Source of the DNA: Candidatus Kuenenia stuttgartensis
Lineage (GTDB): Bacteria > Planctomycetota > Planctomycetia > Isosphaerales > Isosphaeraceae
Assembly: GCA_945874095.1 (NCBI GenBank)
Contig: CAMCFM010000054.1
Coordinates: 1 to 13,765 of the forward strand
Reading direction: 5' to 3'
DNA: 13,765 nt
Program-made: the position numbers and the translations under genes
Part shown: positions 1 through 7,664 of the stretch, one piece after another
How the letters are laid out: each line of letters begins with the position of its first letter
How positions within the stretch are numbered: the stretch's first letter is position 1
Notes under the pieces: generated by a model
What the model was told of the DNA's origin: nothing
Databases searched by the model: none
The model's input: only the letters and a program-made list of their open reading frames with translations

Positions 1-264
1 AAATCCGTGCCAATCCTGTCGTCAACGACAACGGCTGTGATTGTTTTAGAGGTGGCAGCTCGAGTCACATTAAGAGTCGCTCAGACTGCCAAAACCGAAG
101 TGGTGATGGCGGCCATCACAAAGGCGGTGAAATATTTGACGGGTAATACATTTGGAGCCAAATGTGTCGGGAACAAAACAAAGGTGGAAAAAGTGACAAC
201 GACGGTGCTTCAGCCTGGCGTTTATCAAATTCTGATTTCAGGAACCACTTCAGCGGTGATTTAG
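1..264 (+). CDS. Possible 3' end of an unrecognised gene (partial)
   Basis: A plus-strand frame is open from the left edge of the window to a TAG at 262-264, about 87 codons. The peptide is rich in Val and Thr, with alternating hydrophobic residues near its end (VLQPGVYQILI), as in a beta-rich secreted or surface protein, but I recognise no family. It would end 33 bp before the convergent flippase gene's stop, a normal tail-to-tail spacing. Against it, codon use is not clearly biased, no start is visible, and the stretch could equally be intergenic. The opposite strand is broken by several stops in all frames. Treat it as a weak candidate only. Confidence 0.2.
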   Translation, partial: KSVPILSSTTTAVIVLEVAARVTLRVAQTAKTEVVMAAITKAVKYLTGNTFGAKCVGNKTKVEKVTTTVLQPGVYQILISGTTSAVI

Positions 265-297
265 AGGATGCACGATTTCAGCGAGGGCGACGACCAA

Positions 298-1821
298 TCA
301 ATTTGCGAATCCAAAGCGTTTGAGGAGTATTTGCCGATCTTGTTTATCGAGTACGAACAGAATGGCTGCAATGAGATAAATCAGGATCGGGCCTGTCATG
401 ATCAAGGCCAGGGAAAACCAGTGATCGACGTGGACCACCTGTTTCAACAAAATGATCAGAAAGGCGTATGGTGGGGCCATGAGGAGCGGAGCCGCAACGG
501 ATTTGATGAGATCCTTGCGGCTGATCTGAAATTGGGAGGATAATAATCGGGCGTGCCAAGGCAGGGAACAGAGATAAAAGGCGGAACATGAGCCAAGAAT
601 GGGGCCGATCAAGCCCAATATCCTGGTAAAAACTAGTGTTGCGATGATATCGAAAATGGTGGTCACGATTGTCATTCGGATAATCGCATTCAAATGCCCT
701 GTCCCGGTGAGACACCAGGTGCTGAAGACGGTAAAAGCCAGTGCGAAAGTGTTTGCAGCAAGGAGAACGGAGAGCAAAAGCCCGCCGTAACGATCGGCAC
801 CGACCCAGAGAGCAACGAAAATCTCGTTAAAACAAACAACAGGCACGACGGTGGAGACAGCCATGACAAGTATCAGACGCACAAGTTGAGTGACTCTGGT
901 GCGAAATAAATCGAGACGATTTTGATGAAAAATCTCGGCTAAAGCGGCCCATGAAGCATTTCCCACGGCGAAGAGCTGGGATTGAATGACGTCGAAAAGC
1001 CGCTGTGTGGCATAAAGCTTTGTGACATCTGTCTGACCTGCGAAAAGTCCAAGAATCAGACTATTGGATTGAAGGCTGGCCCGACCGGCGAGCATCAGAA
1101 TAAATGAGTCGCGACTATTGCGAAACAGGTCATGGAGAGACTCATCCTGATCAAGAGGCTCTGAAATCGAGGGCCTCAAAATTTCATGATCGAGTCTGGC
1201 GACAACCATTTTTATGACCAGATTAAAGAAGAAAACCCATAGGACCACGCTCAATGCCTGTGCTGAAATGCCCCAAGTGGGAAAATAGGTACAGGTGAAC
1301 ATGGTGGTGAATGTGATGCAAAGCGATTGAACGATGAGCGAGAGATTTAGGAGGAAAGATTGCTGAAGCGACTCGCAGATGGTTCTGATCGGTCCAAACC
1401 AGATATTGATCAGGCCGAGAGTGAAAATGAGCGAGGCGATTTTGAGATCTAGCTGGTTTTGATTGGAGACTGGGATCACAAATACGATGCAGCCTGTGAA
1501 TATGAGTCCGATGAGAATGGCGATCGACATTCCAGCTCGATAAGAATATCTGGCAAGTCGAAGGATCCGGTGGAGCCTTTGGGGCTGATTTTGGGAAATT
1601 GATTGGGCGAGCAGGGGCCTGAGGCTTGCGGAAAGTCCGGCATCGAAGAGATTGAGATATCCGAAGAGTTCAAAGAGTGAGCGAAAAGCGCCGAAGCGTT
1701 CGTCTCCAATTTTCGAAAGCACGAGACGTGAAGAGATCATGGCTGTTGCAAACGTAACGGCTGTAAGCCCAAACGATGAGATAAAGTTCAGCGCGGAACG
1801 CTGGGTTCGGCCAAATTTCAT
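298..1821 (-). CDS. Polysaccharide flippase-like membrane protein (MOP superfamily)
   Basis: This 507-residue protein is almost entirely hydrophobic helices, about 12 by eye. They include residues 11-35, 98-118, 127-145, 158-178, 189-208, 240-262 and the last two near the C-terminus. The first loop (about 39-73) has the pattern GDERFGAF, then FGYLNLFDAGLS and a basic Leu-rich stretch, typical of the lipid-linked oligosaccharide flippases (Wzx/RfbX type) of the MOP superfamily. Length is normal for the family, 400-520 residues. It would act in the inner membrane, moving an undecaprenyl-linked glycan to the outer face for exopolysaccharide or surface glycan assembly. The ATG at 1821 opens directly into the first helix; a GGAG lies 13 bases upstream, too far to be a convincing ribosome site. 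No glycosyltransferase or polymerase gene is adjacent in the window, so the pathway is unknown. No clear terminator follows the stop. A MATE-type exporter is less likely. Confidence 0.85.
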   Translation of the reverse strand: MKFGRTQRSALNFISSFGLTAVTFATAMISSRLVLSKIGDERFGAFRSLFELFGYLNLFDAGLSASLRPLLAQSISQNQPQRLHRILRLARYSYRAGMSIAILIGLIFTGCIVFVIPVSNQNQLDLKIASLIFTLGLINIWFGPIRTICESLQQSFLLNLSLIVQSLCITFTTMFTCTYFPTWGISAQALSVVLWVFFFNLVIKMVVARLDHEILRPSISEPLDQDESLHDLFRNSRDSFILMLAGRASLQSNSLILGLFAGQTDVTKLYATQRLFDVIQSQLFAVGNASWAALAEIFHQNRLDLFRTRVTQLVRLILVMAVSTVVPVVCFNEIFVALWVGADRYGGLLLSVLLAANTFALAFTVFSTWCLTGTGHLNAIIRMTIVTTIFDIIATLVFTRILGLIGPILGSCSAFYLCSLPWHARLLSSQFQISRKDLIKSVAAPLLMAPPYAFLIILLKQVVHVDHWFSLALIMTGPILIYLIAAILFVLDKQDRQILLKRFGFAN

Positions 1822-1928
1822 AATTTTTCAGAGTCTCCGAACTTTAAAATGGGGGATGGTTTGAAAGGCGAAACGAAAGGATGAATGATATCAAGCGATC
1901 CTGAATTTGAGAGAAATGTACAGGTTCT

Positions 1929-1957
1929 ACTTTATGCTTAAATCTTATATATTTCAA
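1929..1957 (-). promoter_or_regulatory. Candidate sigma70-type promoter for the flippase gene
   Basis: Reading the minus strand, TTGAAA (1952-1957) is followed after exactly 17 bases by TAAAGT (1929-1934). These match the housekeeping consensus at 5/6 and 4/6 positions. Transcription would start near 1922 and leave a leader of about 100 bases before the ATG at 1821. The area is AT-rich, so chance matches are easy; this is a pattern match only. Confidence 0.3.
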
Positions 1958-2112
1958 GTGTTATACGGTCTGACTCCAAGGATGAGCCGTTTTATCAGGA
2001 CATGCAGGAAGAAACGCGTCACGTGAATCAAAAACATCACGATTCTTAAGAACTCGGGTTATAAAGGTCCTTGTGTTACAAAAAAAACGTCGGCTTGGAT
2101 GAATCATAAAGA

Positions 2113-2145
2113 CCAGAATGCCTCGATCAATCGAGAGCATTCTGG
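2113..2145 (-). terminator. Hairpin downstream of the HTH/AT-hook gene
   Basis: A long inverted repeat pairs CCAGAATGC with GCATTCTGG (9 bp), then CTCGAT with ATCGAG (6 bp) with one bulged A. It begins 54 bases past the stop at 2199 on the minus strand. The following minus-strand sequence (TCTTTATGATT) is only moderately U-rich, so it may be a weak intrinsic terminator or an mRNA 3'-end stabiliser. Nothing else suggests an RNA gene in the 1822-2198 gap. Confidence 0.5.
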
Positions 2146-2198
2146 CCAATATTCATGGGTCAGCAAAATCAGGTCAGAATCGAAAAGTACGATTCAAC

Positions 2199-2723
2199 TC
2201 AGACTTTGTTTGAGCCAATCTTGGAGGAAATTTCGCCGTAAAGGTGGGCGAGATTGATGTACCGACGTGTCAGTTCTTCAAGCTTCTGCTCAAGATTCTT
2301 GATGGAATCCGTAGAGGAGGCGGAAGCGGCCGAAGCTGCGGCTTTGGTGGAGCCAGGTTTGCGGCCACGCTTGCCAGGTACTTTTACAACAGCCACAGAG
2401 TCGCCGGCTTCAGTGGTTGCAGCAGGTGCAACAACTGTTTTCTTGAGCGAGCCCTTTGGACGGCCACGACCACGCTTCTGAGCAATGGCTCCACCTGAAT
2501 CCTTGGAGGAACCAGATTCTTTCAGCCATGTCTTCAGCGTAAAGAATGTCACGCCCAATTTCTCGGCAATTTTGGTGATCTGGCCACCATCTTTGATTTC
2601 GGCCAGCGCCTGCTCTAAAATTCTAGCCTTTTCGACATCGCCATATCGCTTACCACGTGACTTTTTATCGCCTGAGGATGACTTCAATGGCTTCTCGGTC
2701 CTAACAGCTTTGGGGCGTCCCAT
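2199..2723 (-). CDS. Small DNA-binding protein: helix-turn-helix, AT-hooks, coiled coil
   Basis: This 174-residue basic protein has a clear modular layout. It opens with MGRPKA, a GRP-type minor-groove motif. Residues 29-70 form a transposase/IS3-type helix-turn-helix (KARILEQAL, then ITKIAEKLGVTFFTLKTWLK). A classic AT-hook, KRGRGRPKG, lies at 83-91 and a second variant, GKRGRKPGS, at 117-125. An Ala/Ser linker (about 128-138) leads to a coiled coil at 141-169, with hydrophobic residues at every a/d position (I141, L144, L148, L151, Y155, L158, Y162, I165, I169). The likely role is an oligomeric chromosome-architecture or regulatory protein binding AT-rich DNA; no catalytic domain is present, so it is not a complete transposase. 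The ATG at 2723 lacks an obvious Shine-Dalgarno. It faces an AT-rich intergenic region with a palindrome that could be its own operator (inference). I cannot assign it to a named family. Confidence 0.85.
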   Translation of the reverse strand: MGRPKAVRTEKPLKSSSGDKKSRGKRYGDVEKARILEQALAEIKDGGQITKIAEKLGVTFFTLKTWLKESGSSKDSGGAIAQKRGRGRPKGSLKKTVVAPAATTEAGDSVAVVKVPGKRGRKPGSTKAAASAASASSTDSIKNLEQKLEELTRRYINLAHLYGEISSKIGSNKV

Positions 2724-2784
2724 TTTTCACTCGCTTGAATTTTTTGAGGTGGTTTAGGTGGAAATGTCTCTCACCATCACTTCT

Positions 2785-2815
2785 GTATTTAAATACTTTT
2801 GAACGACATCTGCAA
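2785..2815 (-). promoter_or_regulatory. Palindrome and candidate promoter upstream of the HTH/AT-hook gene
   Basis: A perfect 12-bp palindrome, GTATTTAAATAC, occupies 2785-2796. On the minus strand TTGCAG (2810-2815) sits 17 bases ahead of TTAAAT (2787-2792), so the palindrome would overlap the -10 region. The leader would be about 57 bases. An AT-only palindrome is the kind of site an AT-hook/HTH dimer might bind, which suggests autoregulation, but the promoter match is weak. Confidence 0.3.
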
Positions 2816-3512
2816 GACCTTTTTTGGGTTTTCATTAAAAATATTCAAAAAATCTTTCCAGCCGACTCGCTGTTCCAAATCCACCCGCCACGTCCCATGA
2901 ACATGCACTATTGTTTTTAAGTCATTTATTGGATTCATCTTACGACTAAAAAAATTAGAGAAACAACGGTTTTATTCTTCATTCTGTCGTAATGATATCG
3001 CTTGTGACGCCCCCAAGCCAACATTCTGTTTTATCGACATATCTTTTCGATGAGTTACGACAAGACTGCCCTGACAGAATCGAAAATCCGATTTCCATAA
3101 GCCAATCAAACGATCAACAGACCTTGTATTTTCAGAAACCGTCTTAAGTCTCTCTAAACAGAATGTTCAGAGACATTCCGATTCATCGCAGGATTTACCG
3201 GGAATGAGAGACTGGCTTTGAGTCAGTCGCTTCCTATGCGATATATTTGAGATCTGATCGCCATGACTGCAACGAATTCAAAATCGGATTGATTTCTAAT
3301 CCAAGTCCCATGTTGGTTGGGCCATCATACATCATATGGAGAGATTACCAAATGTTTTCTTATATATAGGATCAAAATCTGGGATCTTTTACTTCCAAAA
3401 CAGCATGAATGAGACATTCGATTGACAATCCGCAGTCCAGTCGGGTGCCAATGTATCGCAAATTGCTTTTTCCTATCATCCATTCTGATACAGGAACCGT
3501 TCCCAAACACAT
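2816..3512. other. Intergenic stretch without a convincing gene
   Basis: About 700 bp of AT-richer sequence. Frames here are short and have unnatural composition (for example a 61-residue minus-strand frame at 3325-3510, rich in His, Cys and Arg). A small hairpin pairs GAATGT (3161-3166) with ACATTC (3173-3178), and AAACAGAATGTT (3156-3167) is the reverse complement of a 12-mer at about 3020-3031. I see no tRNA and no clear terminator. Confidence 0.5.
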
Positions 3513-3543
3513 TAAACCCTAATCACGCTCAGAACTGAATTTC

Positions 3544-3679
3544 TGTTGGCCCGGTCACCCTTGATCGAGCGGGATTTTGCCCCTCTAGTCAATACATGTG
3601 TAAACTGTTACACAGAATTAATTTACATCGTTTTTTAAAACAAATCCAAAGCCCGCCATGTCAGGGGACATGGCCTACA
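3544..3679 (-). repeat. MITE-like inverted-repeat element, copy A
   Basis: A 136-bp element ends in imperfect inverted arms: TGTTGG...GCGGG at 3544-3573 and CCCGCC...CCTACA at 3652-3679. It is a diverged, reverse-oriented copy of the element at 8401-8541. The two share 35 identical bases (3648-3682 versus 8398-8432) and, in order, an AATT(G/A)ACT-like block, a CCCGC block and an outer block TTCTGAGCGTGAT...GGGTTTA. The outer block lies at 3513-3534 here and 8552-8574 there, so similarity reaches beyond the arms. There is no coding capacity. The left arm is more decayed than in copy B. No target duplication is visible. Confidence 0.6.
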
Positions 3680-3825
3680 TCATATCGATTTGAAACGAAG
3701 CGCGTCATGTCAGGGGATATGGCCTACGTCATATCGATTTGAAACGAAGCGCGTCTTGTCAGGGGACATGAGCTACATCATACGATTTGAGACACGGCAC
3801 GCCTTGTCAGGGACGGATGATCGCC
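3651..3825 (+). repeat. Tandem array of 49-bp hairpin units (3 full, 1 partial)
   Basis: Units start at 3651, 3700, 3749 and 3797, giving periods of 49, 49 and 48 bases. The first two units differ at only a few positions. Each contains a hairpin core, perfect in unit 1: GCCATGTC-AGGG-GACATGGC, an 8-bp stem with a four-base loop. It is followed by CCTACATCATATCGATTTGA. Units 3 and 4 decay progressively; unit 4 is broken off after TTGTCAGGGACGG. The first unit is the right-hand arm of the MITE-like element, so the array looks like amplification of that element's end. It sits about 100 bp upstream of the receptor gene, where it could affect transcription or transcript stability. Confidence 0.85.
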
Positions 3826-3925
3826 TCACCCAAGGCCAGTCAATCAATCGTAATAATCGGAGAATTTCGCCCCTTCCGTCAAAATTGCCGATTCAAAGAA
3901 CTTGCTCCAGACCGATTTCCCATCC

Positions 3926-5824
3926 ATGATATGGATGAATTCAATTGATGGAAAAGAGAACTCCAAGTCTCCGAAACAGAACGAAAGCCGCTCACCCATG
4001 GCTTGGCCTATCGAGAATCTGGACGAATCCACGACTCGCCCCCCTTCGGATCTCCAATTCGAATTGGACGACCTCAATCTCCGAGTCGCCCTTGCCCGGA
4101 TCCAGGAGCGTCTGGCCTATCGTGTGGAAATGGTGGGCAGCGACCTCGACGGCCAGCACCGGTTGATTGATGAGATCCAAAGCTGGACCGGCAAACTCGA
4201 CCAGTCTGTGGAACGCACAAACTATCAGGTGGATGTCGCTCTGGAGACATTTACCAAACTTGTTGGTGAACTGAATGTCGGCCTGACTGGGGCATTCTCT
4301 GAGATGGATCAGGGCCTGGAAGAGACCCGAAGGCTGCTCGACGACAAACGAGTGGATCTGGAGACCGTGCTTGACTCCGTGGGTCAGATCGGCAAAACCA
4401 TCCGAATGCTCTCCATCAACGCCCAGATCGCGTCAGCCAAAGCCGGTGAGCATGGCAAAACGTTCTCGGTGGTGGCCCAGGAGATCAAGGGGCTGGCCAA
4501 CGAGGCCACTGAGTCCAGCAACGAAGCCGTTAAGATCATGAATCTGGCGGATGTCGAGAAACTGCTCGCCAATTTCGCCACCATCGCATCCGACACCCTG
4601 AGCCGAACCAACAAGGCCCTGAATTATACGGATGAACAATTTCGGAAAGTGGTGGACGCGTCGAGAGCCGAACTGGCCCAGATTTCCACCAATAGCCGGA
4701 TTGTCGCCGAGACAATCGAATCCATTCAAGTCATGGCAGATCGGCTGGTGGAAAAGAACAAGAGGGCAGGCAAGCTCAGCCGGGATCTTGAAGGGATCTG
4801 GCTGGAACGGGATCCGGGCAAAGCCCTTCAGCCCATCATTCGTTCCGAAAAAGTTCAATCCGACCCAAATTTTGACAGACTTGATCAGATTCGGGCCAAA
4901 GGTGCAGTTCGGATCGCCATAGAACCCGACTTCAAAGGCCTTTCATTTCGATTCGGTCGCGAACCTCTGCGCGGCCTCGACGTGGAATACGCCAAAGCCT
5001 TCGCCCGCTGGATCGGTGTCGAATGCCAGTTCGTGGAATTCCCGTGGGATCAGTGCACCAACCTTCTATGGGTCGGTCGCACAGCCGACGAACCCGAAGC
5101 CGACCTGATGTGGAGCGCCCTCCCGCCCAGCCCCCGTTATCACAAAGTGGCCTATTCCGACACCTATACTTATCTCGAATTCGTCCTGGCACGCCGCAAA
5201 GGTGATTCCCGAATTCAAGGTCTGTCCGACCTCAATGGCCGTGCCCTGGGCTGCATTAATGATCCAGCCGCTCTGAAAACGCTTGAAGATGCCGGAGTAC
5301 GATGGTCCGCCAATGCCGACATGCCCGGTGGCCGCGTCCGGCTTGGCAATCTCATCACTTATTCCGATCAGGGCCGGATTCACGACTGCCTGGCCGACGG
5401 CGTGGTGGACGCCTTTGCTGTCGATCGACCGATCTATCACTGGGCCTGCACAGGTCACGACAGCCCATGGAAGGACCGGATCGAGATTCTGGCAGGCAAC
5501 CTCGCCTCTCAGCCGTGGTACTACTCGGTAGGAGTGGCCGATACGCCGTCCTCATTCCGTCTGCTTCGCGAAGTCAACCGATTCCTCAAATGGTACAGAA
5601 CCCAGTCCGCCCGTCGCGAACTGGAACAAATCTGGCAAGGCGGGGTGATTGATTCGCGGATCGACTATCACAGTGAAAAAGCTGGCTTGAGGGGCGCTCA
5701 GGAAATGCTTCGTGATTATGAGAGCTGGATCGAATTTCTTGATGAATTTCAGCGCGATGATCCAACCAATGAATTAGAAGATGAGAGCGGGACGACAGAA
5801 TTCGAAGATAACGACGACATCTGA
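3926..5824 (+). CDS. Soluble chemoreceptor-type hairpin fused to a family-3 solute-binding domain
   Basis: Numbering is from the ATG at 3926 (632 residues). In-frame alternatives are TTG 3902, ATG 3935 and ATG 3998; none has a good ribosome site. Residues about 72-283 are a long helical hairpin like the cytoplasmic part of methyl-accepting chemotaxis proteins. The tip is at about 162-192 (LSINAQIASAKAGEHGK, then FSVVAQEIKGLAN). Residues about 317-575 match SBP_bac_3: LDQIRAKGAVRIAIEPDFKG, GLDVEYAKAFARWIGV, then PRYHKVAYSDTY, in which R404 fits the ligand-carboxylate Arg of amino-acid-binding proteins. A DLNGRALG motif and an acidic tail follow. No signal peptide, membrane helix or HAMP domain is visible, so both halves should be cytoplasmic, with the sensor C-terminal: the reverse of ordinary chemoreceptors. 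The usual tip Glu of IEAARAGE is Ala169, so coupling to CheA/CheW may be altered. The MFS gene follows on the same strand; repeats lie upstream. Confidence 0.85.
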   Translation: MIWMNSIDGKENSKSPKQNESRSPMAWPIENLDESTTRPPSDLQFELDDLNLRVALARIQERLAYRVEMVGSDLDGQHRLIDEIQSWTGKLDQSVERTNYQVDVALETFTKLVGELNVGLTGAFSEMDQGLEETRRLLDDKRVDLETVLDSVGQIGKTIRMLSINAQIASAKAGEHGKTFSVVAQEIKGLANEATESSNEAVKIMNLADVEKLLANFATIASDTLSRTNKALNYTDEQFRKVVDASRAELAQISTNSRIVAETIESIQVMADRLVEKNKRAGKLSRDLEGIWLERDPGKALQPIIRSEKVQSDPNFDRLDQIRAKGAVRIAIEPDFKGLSFRFGREPLRGLDVEYAKAFARWIGVECQFVEFPWDQCTNLLWVGRTADEPEADLMWSALPPSPRYHKVAYSDTYTYLEFVLARRKGDSRIQGLSDLNGRALGCINDPAALKTLEDAGVRWSANADMPGGRVRLGNLITYSDQGRIHDCLADGVVDAFAVDRPIYHWACTGHDSPWKDRIEILAGNLASQPWYYSVGVADTPSSFRLLREVNRFLKWYRTQSARRELEQIWQGGVIDSRIDYHSEKAGLRGAQEMLRDYESWIEFLDEFQRDDPTNELEDESGTTEFEDNDDI

Positions 5825-6037
5825 TCACAACCCCGATTTGAATTCACCCGCTTAAGGGACGAGAATTCTAGATAAAACCGCGAACCATTGGCGGGCGGGT
5901 TGCCAGCCGAGTTGAAGCGTGTTAATCTCGCAGATCGATTCGGTTACGATCATGGATCAAGCCGTTTTGAAACCTCCAGAACACTGACCGACCTTAAAAC
6001 CCAAAACCAGCCACCAGCCCAGGGGATCTTCACGCCC

Positions 6038-7411
6038 ATGACCAGTTCGACGACGCAAATTAACGACGCGGCCTTGAACTCCGCAAGGCGTAAAGCCTAT
6101 CTACACTTGGTACCGCTCCTTTTCGTCTGTTACGTTGTCGCGTATATCGACCGGGCCAACGTGGCCATCGCCAAGCTGGGCATGGAAAAAGATGTACGCC
6201 TTGAAAACTTCAATTCCGACACGTTTGGCTACGGGATGGGTATCTTCTTTGTTGGATACCTGCTTCTGGAAATACCTGGGACATTGATCGTCGAGCGTTG
6301 GTCAGCCCGAAAGTGGATCAGTCGAATCATGATCACCTGGGGCATTCTGGCCTCATTGACCGCTTTCGTGACCAAGCCCTGGCACTTCTATACCGTTCGA
6401 TTCCTGCTAGGACTCGGCGAGGCCGGTTTTTACCCAGGCGTGATCGTATTTTTAACGCACTGGTTCCCGAAATCGGATCGAACCAAGGCCTTGGCCCTGT
6501 TCATGATCGGGTCGCCGATTGCCCAGGTTGTCAGCCCGCCTTTATCGGAGCGGCTGATGCGGATCGGCACCAATGGGAACGCCGCCCTGTTCGGGCTTTC
6601 CGGATGGCAGTGGGTCTTTATGTTCTGGGGCCTCCCAGCCGTAATTCTTGGCATGATTGTTCTGATGAAGCTGGTGGACAAGCCCCGGCAAGCCAAATGG
6701 CTGACACATGAAGAGCGCGAAGCCCTTGAAACGGCACTCGAAAAAGAGCGTAATTCCCAATTGGAAACCACAGGCCACATGACAGTCATGCAGGCTTTAT
6801 CGAACCCTCGCGTGGTGATTCTGGCAATCGCATATTTCTTTGTGGTCACCGGAAATTACGGGATGGAAATGTACATGCCATCGATCCTCGAGAGCTGGTA
6901 CAACCTGAAAATAAAAGATGTGGCCTTTCTGGTGATCATCCCGCCCATTGGTTCTCTGATCGGGATGATTCTGGTTGGCTGGAATTCGGACAGGACCCAC
7001 GAACGGACATTCCACGCCGCCTTGCCGATCATCATCGGATCACTGGCACTTTTCCTGACACCATTTTCGCACGGTAATATGACCATGACCATCATTCTAT
7101 TTACGATCGCCATGACCGGCCTGAAAGCGTATTTACCGGCTTTCTGGTCCTTACCGAACCAGTTCCTGTCGGCATCGGCCGCAGCGGCATCGATTGGAAT
7201 GATCAACTCGTTTGGAAACCTCGGTGGAGCAGTCGGTCCATCAGTCATGGGCAAAGTCAAAGAAATCACCAATGACTACAATTACGGGCTCTGGTATCTG
7301 GCCGTTTCGATGATGATCTCAGCCATCATTATTATCAAGATCGGCACCAGTGCGAAGGCCAAAGCTCGAAACAGAGCCGATGCAGAGCAAAGGAAGGCTG
7401 AAAAAGCCTAA
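6038..7411 (+). CDS. MFS transporter, anion:cation symporter (ACS) type
   Basis: A 457-residue, 12-helix major facilitator protein of normal family length. The first helix ends in YIDRANVAIAKL (about 36-47). The ACS-family signature follows at about 121-144 (RFLLGLGEAGFYPG, then HWFP). A hydrophilic central loop (about 213-246) separates two six-helix halves, and helices near the C-terminus carry FGNLGGAVGPSVMG. ACS members import organic anions such as hexuronates, glucarate, tartrate or phthalate with protons or cations; the substrate here cannot be read from sequence. The ATG at 6038 is chosen because helix 1 follows directly and AGGGGA lies 11 bases upstream. The frame stays open back to a TTG at 5888, but that extension has no family resemblance. 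The gap after the receptor-fusion stop is 213 bp with no clear terminator, so co-transcription is possible. A strong terminator follows. Confidence 0.92.
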   Translation: MTSSTTQINDAALNSARRKAYLHLVPLLFVCYVVAYIDRANVAIAKLGMEKDVRLENFNSDTFGYGMGIFFVGYLLLEIPGTLIVERWSARKWISRIMITWGILASLTAFVTKPWHFYTVRFLLGLGEAGFYPGVIVFLTHWFPKSDRTKALALFMIGSPIAQVVSPPLSERLMRIGTNGNAALFGLSGWQWVFMFWGLPAVILGMIVLMKLVDKPRQAKWLTHEEREALETALEKERNSQLETTGHMTVMQALSNPRVVILAIAYFFVVTGNYGMEMYMPSILESWYNLKIKDVAFLVIIPPIGSLIGMILVGWNSDRTHERTFHAALPIIIGSLALFLTPFSHGNMTMTIILFTIAMTGLKAYLPAFWSLPNQFLSASAAAASIGMINSFGNLGGAVGPSVMGKVKEITNDYNYGLWYLAVSMMISAIIIIKIGTSAKAKARNRADAEQRKAEKA

Positions 7412-7449
7412 GTGCATGCCTTATTGAGGTCAACCTATTGTGGAAATGG

Positions 7450-7480
7450 CGATGCCGATATCAGGCATCGTCATTTTTTT
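7450..7480 (+). terminator. Rho-independent terminator after the MFS gene
   Basis: CGATGCC (7450-7456) pairs with GGCATCG (7464-7470) around a seven-base loop, followed by TCATTTTTTT. It lies 38 bases past the MFS stop, in the correct orientation, and closes the receptor-transporter unit. Confidence 0.85.
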
Positions 7481-7517
7481 ATGATCGCATTTTGGATGGA
7501 ACAGGCTTTCTTGCAAA

Positions 7518-7664
7518 CCAAACTAACCGGCAGCGCCAGCAAGGACCGCATTAGAGAATAACCAATCCAGCACAACGATCTACAATTCAAGGTGTTGCAC
7601 CCAACAGCATGACGACTGGGAAGCTCGGCCCTTGCTCGCGCTCTCGCGCTGCCGGTTAGTTTGG
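7518..7664. repeat. 147-bp element bounded by 19-bp perfect inverted repeats
   Basis: CCAAACTAACCGGCAGCGC (7518-7536) is the exact reverse complement of 7646-7664. The similarity extends inward: AAGGACC (7541-7547) matches GGCCCTTGCT (7627-7636) once an 8-base insertion (CGCGCTCT-like) in the right arm is allowed. The roughly 80-bp centre has no coding capacity. The design resembles a miniature inverted-repeat element or an intergenic hairpin repeat, and is similar in size to, but different in sequence from, the elements at 3544 and 8401. No flanking duplication is apparent. Confidence 0.7.

Noticed and set aside
268..543. 91-codon plus-strand frame
   Set aside because: Antisense to the C-terminal helices of the flippase.
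2199..2723. Insertion-sequence transposase (IS3 orfA)
   Set aside because: Only the helix-turn-helix resembles orfA; AT-hooks and a long coiled coil follow, there is no orfB with a DDE core, and no terminal inverted repeats flank it.
3651..3825. CRISPR array
   Set aside because: The whole 49-bp unit is repeated with no variable spacers; it is a simple tandem repeat and no cas genes are present.
5888..6037. N-terminal 50-residue extension of the MFS protein from a TTG
   Set aside because: No family similarity and no ribosome site; the ATG at 6038 leads directly into helix 1 and has AGGGGA upstream.
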